This document shows positions 34,637-45,239 of a DNA stretch of 64,000 bases, one piece after another. The translations under genes and the position numbers were made by a program. Positions within the stretch are counted from its first letter, which is position 1. The number at the start of each line of letters is the position of its first letter. The notes beneath the pieces are model-generated. The model did not search any database and was not told the DNA's origin. It saw nothing but the letters and a program-made list of their open reading frames with translations. Source of the stretch: an uncultured Victivallaceae bacterium (lineage in GTDB: Bacteria; Verrucomicrobiota; Lentisphaeria; Victivallales; Victivallaceae); the NCBI GenBank assembly GCA_944392655.1, contig CALXXL010000003.1:62001-126000 (forward strand). Reading direction: 5' to 3'.

Positions 34637-34957
34637 TCAGCTCTGCAACATCTTTTTCAATGCTGTCAGCAGCAATAGAACGATAAAATTCAATGCTCTT
34701 TGAGCGAAAAGGATATACAATCCCTCCGGCAGAATATTAAAATCACACATCCGGTAAAGCAGTATAAGAGTAATTATTGATGCTGCTATTGCGCCGTAGA
34801 ATCCGGGAAGCAGTCCCACCAGCGATATCAGAAATCCTATAATCAATATAGCGGGTATACCTGGTTTTTCATGCATCAGCTTAACCGCAACATACAACAC
34901 TCCGCAGTTGATCACCATCGACAGAATAAAAAATACCCCCAGAAATATCTCCGACAT
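34637..34957 (-). CDS. Small hydrophobic membrane protein, copy A of the local family
   Basis: 106 residues with three or four helices; AAGGAG lies 5 bp before the ATG. Shares with copy B the blocks INCGVLYVAVK, ILIIG, PGF-GxIAA, TLILLY, CD-x-I-P-x-G-x-YIL and ALN-x-I. Its upstream region repeats that of copy B, including a degraded half of the pnp terminator stem (35053-35063), indicating tandem duplication of a unit made of stem, spacer and gene. Function unknown. Not obviously a holin or toxin. Confidence 0.75.
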   Translation of the reverse strand: MSEIFLGVFFILSMVINCGVLYVAVKLMHEKPGIPAILIIGFLISLVGLLPGFYGAIAASIITLILLYRMCDFNILPEGLYILFAQRALNFIVLLLLTALKKMLQS

Positions 34958-35052
34958 ACTTTCTCCTTATTATGTTACATTTCAACACAGGAAATTATCT
35001 ATTTACTTAATTAAATAACATAGTTTTATAAAAATGCCAATCGTGCCAAAAG

Positions 35053-35063
35053 AAGACACGGAA
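35053..35063. repeat. Orphan half-stem copy of the pnp/GH20 terminator repeat
   Basis: AAGACACGGAA without its inverted partner. The preceding ~45 bp (TTACTTAA...TTTTATAAAAATGCCA) matches the region at 35438-35476 beside the intact pnp terminator. It is a footprint of duplication. Confidence 0.75.
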
Positions 35064-35078
35064 ACTCCAACTGTATTG

Positions 35079-35396
35079 CTATGCCATCTTTGACAGCAAT
35101 CCCTTCAGTACAATCTCGGCGATATAATTCAGCGCCCCCTGGATAACAAGGATGTAAAATCCATCCGGAATAATATCAATATCGCAAAATTTATAAAGCA
35201 GAATCAGGGTAACTATTGCCGCCGCTATCATGCCGGGAAAACCCGGAATTATCCCGACAATTGTTATTATCAATCCAATAATCAATATGCTCTTGAAAGC
35301 CGGAGGTTCATCCATCATCTTCACTGCGACATACAATACCCCGCAGTTGATCAGCATTACAACAACAAAAAGAAGTATCAGAAAAACCACTCCCAT
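35079..35396 (-). CDS. Small hydrophobic membrane protein, copy B of the local family
   Basis: 105 residues from ATG 35396 (MGVVFLILL). The upstream ATG at 35408 is in frame, but ATGGAG there aligns with the AAGGAG ribosome site of copy A, so 35396 is preferred. Three or four helices are present, and residues CDIDIIPDG lie before the last helix. Closest to copy A. It lies directly downstream of pnp's terminator, with a TGGCA/TAT-box region conserved between copies. Function unknown. Confidence 0.75.
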   Translation of the reverse strand: MGVVFLILLFVVVMLINCGVLYVAVKMMDEPPAFKSILIIGLIITIVGIIPGFPGMIAAAIVTLILLYKFCDIDIIPDGFYILVIQGALNYIAEIVLKGLLSKMA

Positions 35397-35483
35397 ATCC
35401 GTCTCCATTTTGCTGACTGTTTAACGTATGTTACTAATTTACTTAAACAAATAATACAATTTTATAAAAATGCCAGTTACAAC

Positions 35484-35516
35484 AAAAAAAAGACACGGAA
35501 AAATATTCCGTGTCTT
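35484..35516 (-). terminator. Terminator of pnp, repeat-type stem
   Basis: AAGACACGGAA (35490-35500) and TTCCGTGTCTT (35506-35516), then eight T on the minus strand. Same stem as the GH20 terminator. Confidence 0.9.
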
Positions 35517-35544
35517 ATGATTTACCCTGTTTGGAAAAAGAGCT

Positions 35545-37668
<2,124 letters not shown>

Positions 37669-37703
37669 TTTTTGAATCCTTATATTATGGCGTTAATACT
37701 TCC

Positions 37704-37791
37704 GGCTGAATTGTGGCGGAATCGCGGTATCAACCTCCGCGTCCGGCGGGAGCTGATAGCGTCCGAATTCCACCTTTATAAACATTCAGCC
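37704..37791 (-). promoter_or_regulatory. Long imperfect hairpin in the pnp 5' leader
   Basis: Three nested complementary pairs lie 36-123 bp before the pnp start: GGCTGAAT/ATTCAGCC (37704-37711 with 37784-37791), GGCGGAAT/ATTCCACC (37715-37722 with 37767-37774, one G-U) and TATCAACCTCC/GGAGCTGATA (37728-37738 with 37749-37758, one bulge). Together they give an ~88-nt stem-loop. E. coli pnp carries a long leader stem cut by RNase III and used for PNPase autoregulation; a like role here is inference. Confidence 0.6.
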
Positions 37792-37812
37792 CTGACTTGT
37801 CAGTATAAAATC

Positions 37813-37850
37813 TGACAACCTGTAACTACATAATATAGCACAGGTTGTCA
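37813..37850 (-). terminator. Inverted repeat downstream of purU, possible weak terminator
   Basis: TGACAACCTGT and ACAGGTTGTCA are perfect 11-bp inverted repeats with a 16-bp loop, 38 bp after the purU stop. On the minus strand only GATTTTAT follows, so termination may be weak. It could also be an operator for pnp. Confidence 0.5.
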
Positions 37851-37888
37851 TAAAAAACAAAATCAAAAATTCCAGTAAAGGAGGAAAA

Positions 37889-38743
37889 TCAGGACATTAC
37901 GATAGTACGTCTGCCTGAGATGATAACGCGGTGATCGAGATGAGCTTTAACTGCGCGTGTAAGCACGCGGCGTTCGATATCCTTGCCGAGCTGCCGTAGT
38001 GAGTCCGGGGTATCGCGGTGAGAAACGCGTTCCACATCCTGTTCAATAATCGGTCCTTCGTCGAGATCCGGGGTAGCGTAATGAGCGGTTGCGCCGATCA
38101 TTTTCACTCCCCGTTCCCATGCCCGGTGGTATGGATTGCCGCCCTGGAAAGCTGGCAGGAATGCGTGATGGATATTGATGATGCGGTTTTCGAATTTCTG
38201 GCAGAACGAGTCGGACAGCACCTGCATATATCGTGCCATCACCACGAGGTCGATCAAGTGTCGTTCAAGGAGTTCGATAACCTTGGCCTCCTGGGCGGCC
38301 TTGTCGCCGTTGATAATAGGAATGGAGTAATACGGAATGCGGAATTGATCAGCCACATGTTCGAGATCGGGGTGGTTGCTGATAATGAGCGGTATTTCGC
38401 AATTGAGATCGCCGTCCTGCTGATGCATCAGGAGGTCATACAGGCAGTGAGAAGTTTTGGAGACCATAATTGCCATACGCTGTTTTTCGTCGAGGTAGTG
38501 GACTTCAAAACGTTCGACCTCCATAACGGCGGCATATTTTTTAAAATCGTCATACAGTTCGCGTCTGGTCATCTCCATATTGCTGACGTCGATTCTGACG
38601 CGCATAAAGTATTTGCCGTCGAGTTCATCGGAGTACTGTTCGCAGTGGAGGATATTCAAACCGTGTTTAAAGAAAAAACCGCTGATCTGGCTCAAAAGGC
38701 CTTTCCGGTCTATTGTCTGGATCAAAAAAACCGCCTGATTCAT
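37889..38743 (-). CDS. purU: Formyltetrahydrofolate deformylase
   Basis: 284 residues from ATG 38743 (MNQAVFLIQTIDRKG) with AGGAG 10 bp upstream. An N-terminal ACT domain (1-80) precedes a formyltransferase-like hydrolase domain with INIHHAFLPAFQGGNPYHRA and the catalytic Asp in DLDEGPIIEQD. It releases formate from 10-formyl-THF, balancing the one-carbon pool and supplying formate for PurT. Monocistronic. Confidence 0.95.
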   Translation of the reverse strand: MNQAVFLIQTIDRKGLLSQISGFFFKHGLNILHCEQYSDELDGKYFMRVRIDVSNMEMTRRELYDDFKKYAAVMEVERFEVHYLDEKQRMAIMVSKTSHCLYDLLMHQQDGDLNCEIPLIISNHPDLEHVADQFRIPYYSIPIINGDKAAQEAKVIELLERHLIDLVVMARYMQVLSDSFCQKFENRIINIHHAFLPAFQGGNPYHRAWERGVKMIGATAHYATPDLDEGPIIEQDVERVSHRDTPDSLRQLGKDIERRVLTRAVKAHLDHRVIISGRRTIVMS

Positions 38744-38850
38744 ATAGATATGTCTCCTAAAAATCAATTATGTTTGTAAGATAATGGAATATAGTCATCA
38801 TCTATTCAATATTCAAGTAAACAACTCCTAAAAAGTCTTTTAAAATCTGT

Positions 38851-40107
38851 TCATTGCATTTTCATTGGGACAAAACCGTATGGAAAAATACTGCCAGACT
38901 CCTCTGGTATAGGCGGTTTGGAATCCGGGATGCCCCACCTGCGAGAGAACGGCCAGAACACGAACATGGCTTTGCCGACGATATTGCTTCGCGGCACGGT
39001 TCCCCAGCTTCGTGAGTCGAGGCTTCCGGCGGAGTTGTCGCCGAGCATAAAGTAGTGATCCTCCGGCACGGTAAAAGTATCGTATTCATTCATCAGATAC
39101 TGCATCTGCGGTGGTCTGCCGTAGGTATACCCGTGATATCCGCCTAAGCCGGAAAAAATCTTATTGAATTCGGGGGAAAAATCGGTAATTTTGCGGAACT
39201 CCTGCTCATTTTCCGGTTTAACATAGAGCATTCCATCGACGAGTTTCAAGGTATCTCCTGGCAATCCTACCAACCGTTTCACATAATAAAATCCGCTGGA
39301 TTCGGCGAGATTCTGTCCCATTGGAGTATACAGTCCTTCAGTATTGAATACCACTATATCGCCCCGTTTGAGACCGTTGAAAAGGTGGCTGACCCGTTCA
39401 ACAAACAGGTGATCTCCGGTGGAGAGATAACCGTCGGCCACGATATGATTCGGGGGGTAATACAGCTGTGGCATAAGTTTAGCGTATTCGGCCACCTTGC
39501 GTGGTGATCCCGGGAGGGTGTATGAATTTTCGCCGATCATAAAACGGGAAAAATCGCCCCAGTGGCTGAGGGACCACAAAGGATACGGCGATGGAGTTGA
39601 AGTTGCGGAATCGGCGACATAATAGCCCCCCTCATTGAGCTTAAGATATGCTCTGGTGGCGGAAAATAGCAGTTCATTCAAGACTGCCGGCAATTTTTCC
39701 GACGCGCCGAAATACGGGGTATCTCGTTCAACGTAGTGAATACCGAAGAGCGTAGGCTGCATACTGCCGGTCGGGATTTTGAACGGCTGGAAAAACAGCG
39801 CGCGGAATCCGAAGATCACCACCATCACCACCACCGCAAAATCGAGAAACTCATATATGGTTCTGAACCACTGCGGTTTCTGCGGGATGATGCGCTCCGC
39901 TTCCGTCTGCATTGAATTGGCGAACGCCTTTATCTCGTCCGGCGAACCGTTTTTAACGACCTCCCTGCCATTGATAAGGAACTCTTCCACTGCGGCATTG
40001 GTTTTGTCGTCCCACAGATCGTTGTCATGATTTCTGCGGGTGCGCACCATTGCGAGGAATCGGCGCACCCGTTTTTTCATCCGGTAATTTTTCCACCAGT
40101 TGAACAC
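38851..40107 (-). CDS. lepB: Signal peptidase I
   Basis: 418 residues from GTG 40107. GAGGA, overlapping the lepA stop, is 8 bp upstream; the gap to lepA is 4 bp. A membrane helix (~85-110) leads into the catalytic region: Ser in IPTGSMQPT (S115), Lys in FYYVKRLVGLPGD and box E GDNSAGSLDSRSWG. An insert of over 100 residues lies between the Ser and Lys motifs, making it longer than E. coli LepB (324). It cleaves signal peptides on the outer face of the inner membrane. lepA-lepB order matches E. coli. Confidence 0.93.
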   Translation of the reverse strand: MFNWWKNYRMKKRVRRFLAMVRTRRNHDNDLWDDKTNAAVEEFLINGREVVKNGSPDEIKAFANSMQTEAERIIPQKPQWFRTIYEFLDFAVVVMVVIFGFRALFFQPFKIPTGSMQPTLFGIHYVERDTPYFGASEKLPAVLNELLFSATRAYLKLNEGGYYVADSATSTPSPYPLWSLSHWGDFSRFMIGENSYTLPGSPRKVAEYAKLMPQLYYPPNHIVADGYLSTGDHLFVERVSHLFNGLKRGDIVVFNTEGLYTPMGQNLAESSGFYYVKRLVGLPGDTLKLVDGMLYVKPENEQEFRKITDFSPEFNKIFSGLGGYHGYTYGRPPQMQYLMNEYDTFTVPEDHYFMLGDNSAGSLDSRSWGTVPRSNIVGKAMFVFWPFSRRWGIPDSKPPIPEESGSIFPYGFVPMKMQ

Positions 40108-40111
40108 TTGC

Positions 40112-41917
40112 TCAATCCTCGTCTGAACGCAGAACCGCCACAAAGGCCTCCTGCGGGATATTGACTTTTCCGATCATCTTCATGCGTTTCTTACCCTCTT
40201 TCTGCTTGTCGAGCAGTTTTCTCTTACGGGTAATATCGCCGCCGTAGCATTTAGCCAGTACGTTTTTGCGCAGCTGGCGCACGGTTTCGCGGGCGATGAT
40301 TTTTCCGCCGATAGCGGCCTGAATCGCCACGTTGAACATCTGCTGTGGAATAACCTCCTTCAGTCGTTCGCACAGCTGCCGGCCGCGGGCCTGGGCCATA
40401 TCGACGTGAACGATACTGCTGAATGCGTCGACCGGTTCTCCGTTGACCAGGATATCCATTTTTACCAGTTTATCGGCGTGATATCCTGACGGGTTATAAT
40501 CCATACTGCCGTATCCCCGGGTGATGGACTTAAGTTTATCGTGGAAATCGATCAGGATCTCATGCATTGGCAGTTCGGCGGTAAGGATAACATGGTTATT
40601 ATCCACGGTATCGGTTTTGGTGCATACGCCCCGTTTATTCATCACAAGGTTCATCACGTCGCCGATAGATGTAGCGGGGGTCATGATATTGGCCTCGATC
40701 ATCGGCTCTTCAATGCGGTCGATAATCGAGGGATCCGGCATGTAAACCGGGTTGTCGACCATCTTCATGGAGCCGTCTTTCAGATAGACGTGATATATAA
40801 CGCTTGGATAAGTTGCGATAATATCCATATTATATTCGCGCCGCAGCCGTTCCTGAATAATCTCCATATGGAGGAGGCCGAGAAATCCGCAACGGAATCC
40901 GAATCCCAGCGCGGCGCTGGTCTCCGGCTGATATGCGAAAGCGGCGTCATTGAGTTGCAATTTGCTCATACTGAATTTTAGCTGTTCATAGTCGGCGCTG
41001 TCGATCGGGTATATTCCGCTGAAGACCATGGGGCGAACCTCTTTAAACCCCGGCAACGGTTTGGAGCACATATCGCGCACATTGGTTACGGTATCGCCGA
41101 TTTTGGTATCGGACGGACTTTTGATATTGGGGATAAGGTAACCGATGGAACCGGCGGTCAGTTTATCTGCGGGGCGCATTTCCGGCGAGAAGTATCCGAC
41201 CTCTTTAATTTCGCTTTCCATACCGGTGCTCATCAATCTTATTTTCATGCCGCGGCTGAATTCTCCGGAAAACAGTCGCACATATGTAACGACTCCACGA
41301 TAAGCGTCATACTGAGAGTCGAATACGAGGGCGCTGGTATGGTCGTGACCTTCGGTGGATGGCGGCGGGATACGCTCGACAATCGCCTCCAGCACATCGC
41401 CGACGCCCTGCCCGGTTTTAGCGGAGACGAGAATAGCCTCCTCGCGTGGAAGCATTAAGATCTCCTCCATCTGCTCATAACACATATCGAGGTTGGCGGC
41501 CGGCAGGTCGACCTTGTTGATAAGCGGGATAACCTTGAGATTCTGCCGGTATGCCAGATTGACGTTGGCAACGGTCTGAGCCTGAACGCCCTGAGTAGCG
41601 TCAATCAGCAGCAGAGCCCCCTCGCATGCGCCGAGCGATCTGCTCACCTCGTATGCGAAGTCGACGTGTCCGGGTGTATCATTAAGGTTCAACTCATATT
41701 CGTGACCGTCTTTAGCCTGATAGTGCATTCTTACCGGATGAGATTTGATTGTGATTCCGCGTTCGCGTTCAAGATCCATACCGTCGAGCAACTGTTCCTG
41801 TAAATCTCTGGCGGCTACGGTTCCGGTAAGTTCGAGGAGCCGGTCGGCCAGAGTGGACTTACCGTGGTCGATATGGGCGATAATTGAAAAATTGCGTATG
41901 TATTTAAGTTCAGCCAT
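40112..41917 (-). CDS. lepA: Elongation factor 4 (LepA), back-translocating GTPase
   Basis: 601 residues, standard length. G1 AHIDHGKST, DTPGHVDF, NKVDLPAAN and SAKTGQGV form the GTPase site. The C-terminal GGDITRKRKLLDKQKEGKKRMK is the LepA-specific tail. It acts on stalled ribosomes. Its stop codon is embedded in the lepB ribosome site. It begins 22 bp after the panE stop on the same strand and may belong to the yggS-panE transcript. Its own ribosome site is weak. Confidence 0.97.
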   Translation of the reverse strand: MAELKYIRNFSIIAHIDHGKSTLADRLLELTGTVAARDLQEQLLDGMDLERERGITIKSHPVRMHYQAKDGHEYELNLNDTPGHVDFAYEVSRSLGACEGALLLIDATQGVQAQTVANVNLAYRQNLKVIPLINKVDLPAANLDMCYEQMEEILMLPREEAILVSAKTGQGVGDVLEAIVERIPPPSTEGHDHTSALVFDSQYDAYRGVVTYVRLFSGEFSRGMKIRLMSTGMESEIKEVGYFSPEMRPADKLTAGSIGYLIPNIKSPSDTKIGDTVTNVRDMCSKPLPGFKEVRPMVFSGIYPIDSADYEQLKFSMSKLQLNDAAFAYQPETSAALGFGFRCGFLGLLHMEIIQERLRREYNMDIIATYPSVIYHVYLKDGSMKMVDNPVYMPDPSIIDRIEEPMIEANIMTPATSIGDVMNLVMNKRGVCTKTDTVDNNHVILTAELPMHEILIDFHDKLKSITRGYGSMDYNPSGYHADKLVKMDILVNGEPVDAFSSIVHVDMAQARGRQLCERLKEVIPQQMFNVAIQAAIGGKIIARETVRQLRKNVLAKCYGGDITRKRKLLDKQKEGKKRMKMIGKVNIPQEAFVAVLRSDED

Positions 41918-41939
41918 AAAAATCCGTCTATTAAAAAAA

Positions 41940-42878
41940 TTATTTTTTATTCACTTTCAAATTCTGTGCGTTACACGCCTTGAGGAGGGTGTAAACGGTG
42001 TCCATTATCGGGGTATCCACGCCGTATTTTCTGGCGCGCCGGATTACGCTTCCGACGATAGCGTCGATTTCGAGCGGCCGGTGATTGATGAAATCGAGCA
42101 GCATACTGGTTTTGTATGGAGGAAAATTTCTGGTGTAGTTCAAATTATCCTCAATCATGGCGTCATCGAGAATTTTTCCTGAAGCTGCGGCGACGCTTTG
42201 TACCTCTTTCATCAATTTTTCTGCTAGTTCCGCCACATCTCCGTCACTCATCATCTGATTGGTATCATATCCTCCGGTCAATACGCTTATCGGATTGAAC
42301 GGCACATTCCACAAGAGTTTGCGCCATCTTACCAGTTCGATATCGCCGGATGCCCGGCACTCCACACCGGCCTGATTCCACGCCTGACAAAGCTCCTCTA
42401 TTTCCGGGGCATCCCCTTCCGGATACAGTCCGAGAGTAAGTTTAGCGGTGCCGTCCTGAACGATCTTACCCGGAGCCACTCTGGAAACTCCGATATATGC
42501 GACAGCGCTTATAAGTTTGTTATCCGGAAAACTTCTATGCAGTTCCGTCTCCACATCCAAACCGTTCTGGATAAGGATAAAAACGGTATTTTCATCCGTT
42601 GCCGGGCGTACCATCTCTGCCAGATCGACATCCGGCAGGGCTTTAGCGGCGATGATGATCGCCCCGGCCTTTCCGCCGAATTCGGCGGCATTGCGGACAA
42701 TCCGCGGCTTCCAGACAAAGTTTCCGGTGGAGCATGTTCCGGTATAGCCATTCTTTCTGACAATCTCATAATCTGACCGTGCCGCAACGGTAATCTCCGC
42801 TCCTGCCTGAGCCAGTCTGGCGGAGAAGAACACTCCCACCGCGCCTGCGCCGATCAACAGCATATTATCTTTAATCAT
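41940..42878 (-). CDS. panE: 2-dehydropantoate 2-reductase (ketopantoate reductase)
   Basis: 312 residues. NADPH-binding GAGAVGVFFSARLAQAG at the N-terminus, the catalytic Lys in WRKLLWNVPFNPI and the C-terminal IDAIVGSVIRRARKYGVDTP match ApbA/PanE. It makes pantoate for coenzyme A; panD occurs at 59826, but no panB/C in the window. Start overlaps the yggS stop by 4 bp. One of several PanE-like paralogues may exist, so the exact ketoacid is less certain. Confidence 0.88.
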   Translation of the reverse strand: MIKDNMLLIGAGAVGVFFSARLAQAGAEITVAARSDYEIVRKNGYTGTCSTGNFVWKPRIVRNAAEFGGKAGAIIIAAKALPDVDLAEMVRPATDENTVFILIQNGLDVETELHRSFPDNKLISAVAYIGVSRVAPGKIVQDGTAKLTLGLYPEGDAPEIEELCQAWNQAGVECRASGDIELVRWRKLLWNVPFNPISVLTGGYDTNQMMSDGDVAELAEKLMKEVQSVAAASGKILDDAMIEDNLNYTRNFPPYKTSMLLDFINHRPLEIDAIVGSVIRRARKYGVDTPIMDTVYTLLKACNAQNLKVNKK

Positions 42879-43552
42879 TTTGAATAATCCCGTTTACCGA
42901 AAATTGCCGTTCCGATTCTCACCAGAGTTGCGCCGCATGCGATAGCGGTTTTAAAATCTCCGCTCATTCCCATGGACACCTTTCCGAGTCCGCACCTATC
43001 CGCCAGTTTTTTCAATCCGGAGAATACTCTGATTAACTCATCCTCTCCTGCGCCCTCCGGCGCCATGGTCATAAACCCGGTAACTTTAACATTATGCATC
43101 CCGATACTCTGGCGAGCCAACTCCTCTGCCGCCTCCGGGGTGAGGCCGAACTTGCTTGCCTCGCCGGAAATATTGACTTCGAGCAATGCTTCGACCTGAA
43201 CGTGTTCCTCTCCGGCAATGCGTTCAATCCGTTCCAGCAGTTTAGCGGAGTCGACCGAATGAATAACATGAGCATGAGCGACAACGCTTCTGACCTTGTT
43301 GCTCTGAAGATGTCCGATAAAGTGCCACTCGATATCTCCGGGCAGAGCGGCGGCCTTGGCGGCCAGTTCATCCGCTTTGCTTTCGCCGAATCTGCGCTGA
43401 CCTGCGTTATAGACGGCAAGGATATCACTGGCGGGGAATGTTTTGCTCACGGCAATCAGTTCCGCGCCATCCGGAGCGCGTCCGGCGCTGGCGAGAGCGC
43501 TGGCAATCTCTTTTTTCACCTCATTATACTGTTCAATCCGGTAATCGCTCAT
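42875..43552 (-). CDS. YggS/PLPBP-type pyridoxal-phosphate homeostasis protein
   Basis: 225 residues. PLP lysine in IAVSKTFP, FGESKADEL, WHFIGHLQSNKV, HSVDSAKL, VNISGEASKFG and the phosphate loop SMGMSGDFKTAI-x-CG are conserved. It binds PLP without known catalysis and balances vitamin B6 and amino-acid pools. ATGA overlap with panE. The window also holds pdxA. Confidence 0.95.
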   Translation of the reverse strand: MSDYRIEQYNEVKKEIASALASAGRAPDGAELIAVSKTFPASDILAVYNAGQRRFGESKADELAAKAAALPGDIEWHFIGHLQSNKVRSVVAHAHVIHSVDSAKLLERIERIAGEEHVQVEALLEVNISGEASKFGLTPEAAEELARQSIGMHNVKVTGFMTMAPEGAGEDELIRVFSGLKKLADRCGLGKVSMGMSGDFKTAIACGATLVRIGTAIFGKRDYSK

Positions 43553-43567
43553 ATCCGCACCGCCTGT

Positions 43568-44473
43568 TTATCTTTGCGCCAGAACCTTGCTGCCGGGCGG
43601 AACATTATCGGTAACCCACACGTTACTGCCGAGCACCGAACGTTCGCCGATAACCACATCGCCGAGAACGCTTGCGCCGGCATAAATAGTGACGTTGTTT
43701 TCGATAGTGGGGTGGCGTTTCCGTCCTTTAATAATCATGCCGCATGCGTCTTTGGGGAAGCTCAACGCGCCCAGGGTAACCCCCTGATAAATCTTGACTC
43801 CGTCGCCGAGTACAGCGGTTTCGCCGATAACCACGCCGGTACCGTGATCGATAAATATTCCGGCGCCGAGTTTAGCGCCCGGATGGATATCGATTCCGGT
43901 AAGGCTGTGTGCGTGCTCGGTCATCATCCGTGGTACGAGCGGAACCTTTTCGGTATAGAGGACATGGGCGAAACGCTGAATAGTGATCGCCCTGATGCCG
44001 GGATAGCTGAGAACGATCTCGTCCTGATTAAGTGCAGCCGGATCGCCTTCGTATGCGGCGCGAACATCTTTTTTAGCGGTCTCCCGGATAGTTGCGATGG
44101 AGTCGAGCAGTTTGCGTACTGCGCGGTCGCTGCGTTCATCCACGTCGCAATCCTTGCAGTTATCGACCATATTCTTGAAATGCATAGCTGATACCACCAG
44201 ATGGTTCAAGCTGTAATATATCTCCTGAAGCTGATGTCCGATAGAGAAGCACAAAGTATCCGGATTATAGTCGCTGTCCACGCGATATCCCGGGAATACG
44301 ATTTCGAGCAGTCGCTCAATCAGCTGAACAATCTCCTGCTGATGCGGCAGTTTAAAACCGTCAAAGAGGTTGATCCCCGCGCCGTCCTTATAAGTAGCGC
44401 ACACCTCTTTCACGAGATTCTCAAAATAGTCCTCCGGCAGTCTGATTTTAGGAGCATTAAAATCTCTGCTCAT
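43568..44473 (-). CDS. cysE: Serine O-acetyltransferase
   Basis: 301 residues. An N-terminal helical domain of ~170 residues precedes a left-handed beta-helix of hexapeptide repeats: DIHPGAKLGAGIFIDHGTGVVIGE, split by the GALSFP loop, then HPTIENNVTIYAGASVLG. The active His lies in IDHGTG and KRHPTI. It makes O-acetylserine for cysteine. It starts inside the rRNA methylase stop (ATGA). Its end lies 15 bp before yggS. Confidence 0.93.
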   Translation of the reverse strand: MSRDFNAPKIRLPEDYFENLVKEVCATYKDGAGINLFDGFKLPHQQEIVQLIERLLEIVFPGYRVDSDYNPDTLCFSIGHQLQEIYYSLNHLVVSAMHFKNMVDNCKDCDVDERSDRAVRKLLDSIATIRETAKKDVRAAYEGDPAALNQDEIVLSYPGIRAITIQRFAHVLYTEKVPLVPRMMTEHAHSLTGIDIHPGAKLGAGIFIDHGTGVVIGETAVLGDGVKIYQGVTLGALSFPKDACGMIIKGRKRHPTIENNVTIYAGASVLGDVVIGERSVLGSNVWVTDNVPPGSKVLAQR

Positions 44474-45237
44474 AATTTATTACCTCCTGCGCCGGTCAGG
44501 CGCCGTACATATTCAAACAAAAAGATGGTAGCCGCCTGGGCGGCATTAAGCGACTCAAATCCGCCCGGCATGGGGATCATGACTTTTTTCCCCTCCGCCT
44601 CCGGATCGATCCCGTTTGCCTCATTACCGATAACGAGGAGGGATTTTCTGAACAGACCATCAGCTTCAAAACAACTTTCGCCTTCGTGAGGGTCGGTAAG
44701 AAATACATTATTATATCCGTACCTGCGTCCCTCCTCTGCGACCTCTTTCATGGAAGCGAACGCTCTTATACGCATGGAGAACTGCGCTCCGAGAGCGGCG
44801 CGCACCACCTTGTCGCCGTAGACATCGGCGGATCCGGCGGTAATCCAGAAATCGCGTATTCCGGCGGCTCTGGCGGTCCGTATAATCGTCCCCATATTGC
44901 CGGGATCGGCCACGCGATCCATAACCGGAATAAACGGTGATTCAGGCCTACCCTTATACTCTTCCGGCTGTTTCAAAACGGCGAGTATTCCCTGAGCAGC
45001 CACGGTTCCGCCGTATTTGCCAAACGCCTCATGATCGACCTCAACCACTTCGCCGGGGATCTCGATCAGTTTGCGCACCTCCGGAGTAACCAGAGTAAAC
45101 AGAGTCGATTCCGGTACAGCGTGAAACGCCTCCTGACAACATCTCAACCCTTCGGCGACACAGCATCCACTCTTTCTCCTGCCGTGTCTGGAGAAGAGTG
45201 ATCGTAAAAGAGCCTCCTGCCGCCGGGTCAAAGGCAT
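44470..45237 (-). CDS. SpoU (TrmH/RlmB)-family RNA 2'-O-methyltransferase
   Basis: 255 residues. An N-terminal substrate-binding domain (~1-90) precedes a SPOUT knot domain with motif 1 DRVADPGNMGTIIRTARAAG, motif 2 LLVIGNEANGI and motif 3 MPGGFESLNAAQAATIFLFE. The third motif has GGFESLN rather than the usual MxxxxESLNV, still with the Asn. It methylates a ribose in rRNA or tRNA; the exact site cannot be told. It starts 2 bp after the TPR gene ends. Confidence 0.92.
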   Translation of the reverse strand: MPLTRRQEALLRSLFSRHGRRKSGCCVAEGLRCCQEAFHAVPESTLFTLVTPEVRKLIEIPGEVVEVDHEAFGKYGGTVAAQGILAVLKQPEEYKGRPESPFIPVMDRVADPGNMGTIIRTARAAGIRDFWITAGSADVYGDKVVRAALGAQFSMRIRAFASMKEVAEEGRRYGYNNVFLTDPHEGESCFEADGLFRKSLLVIGNEANGIDPEAEGKKVMIPMPGGFESLNAAQAATIFLFEYVRRLTGAGGNKL

Positions 45238-45239
45238 AC

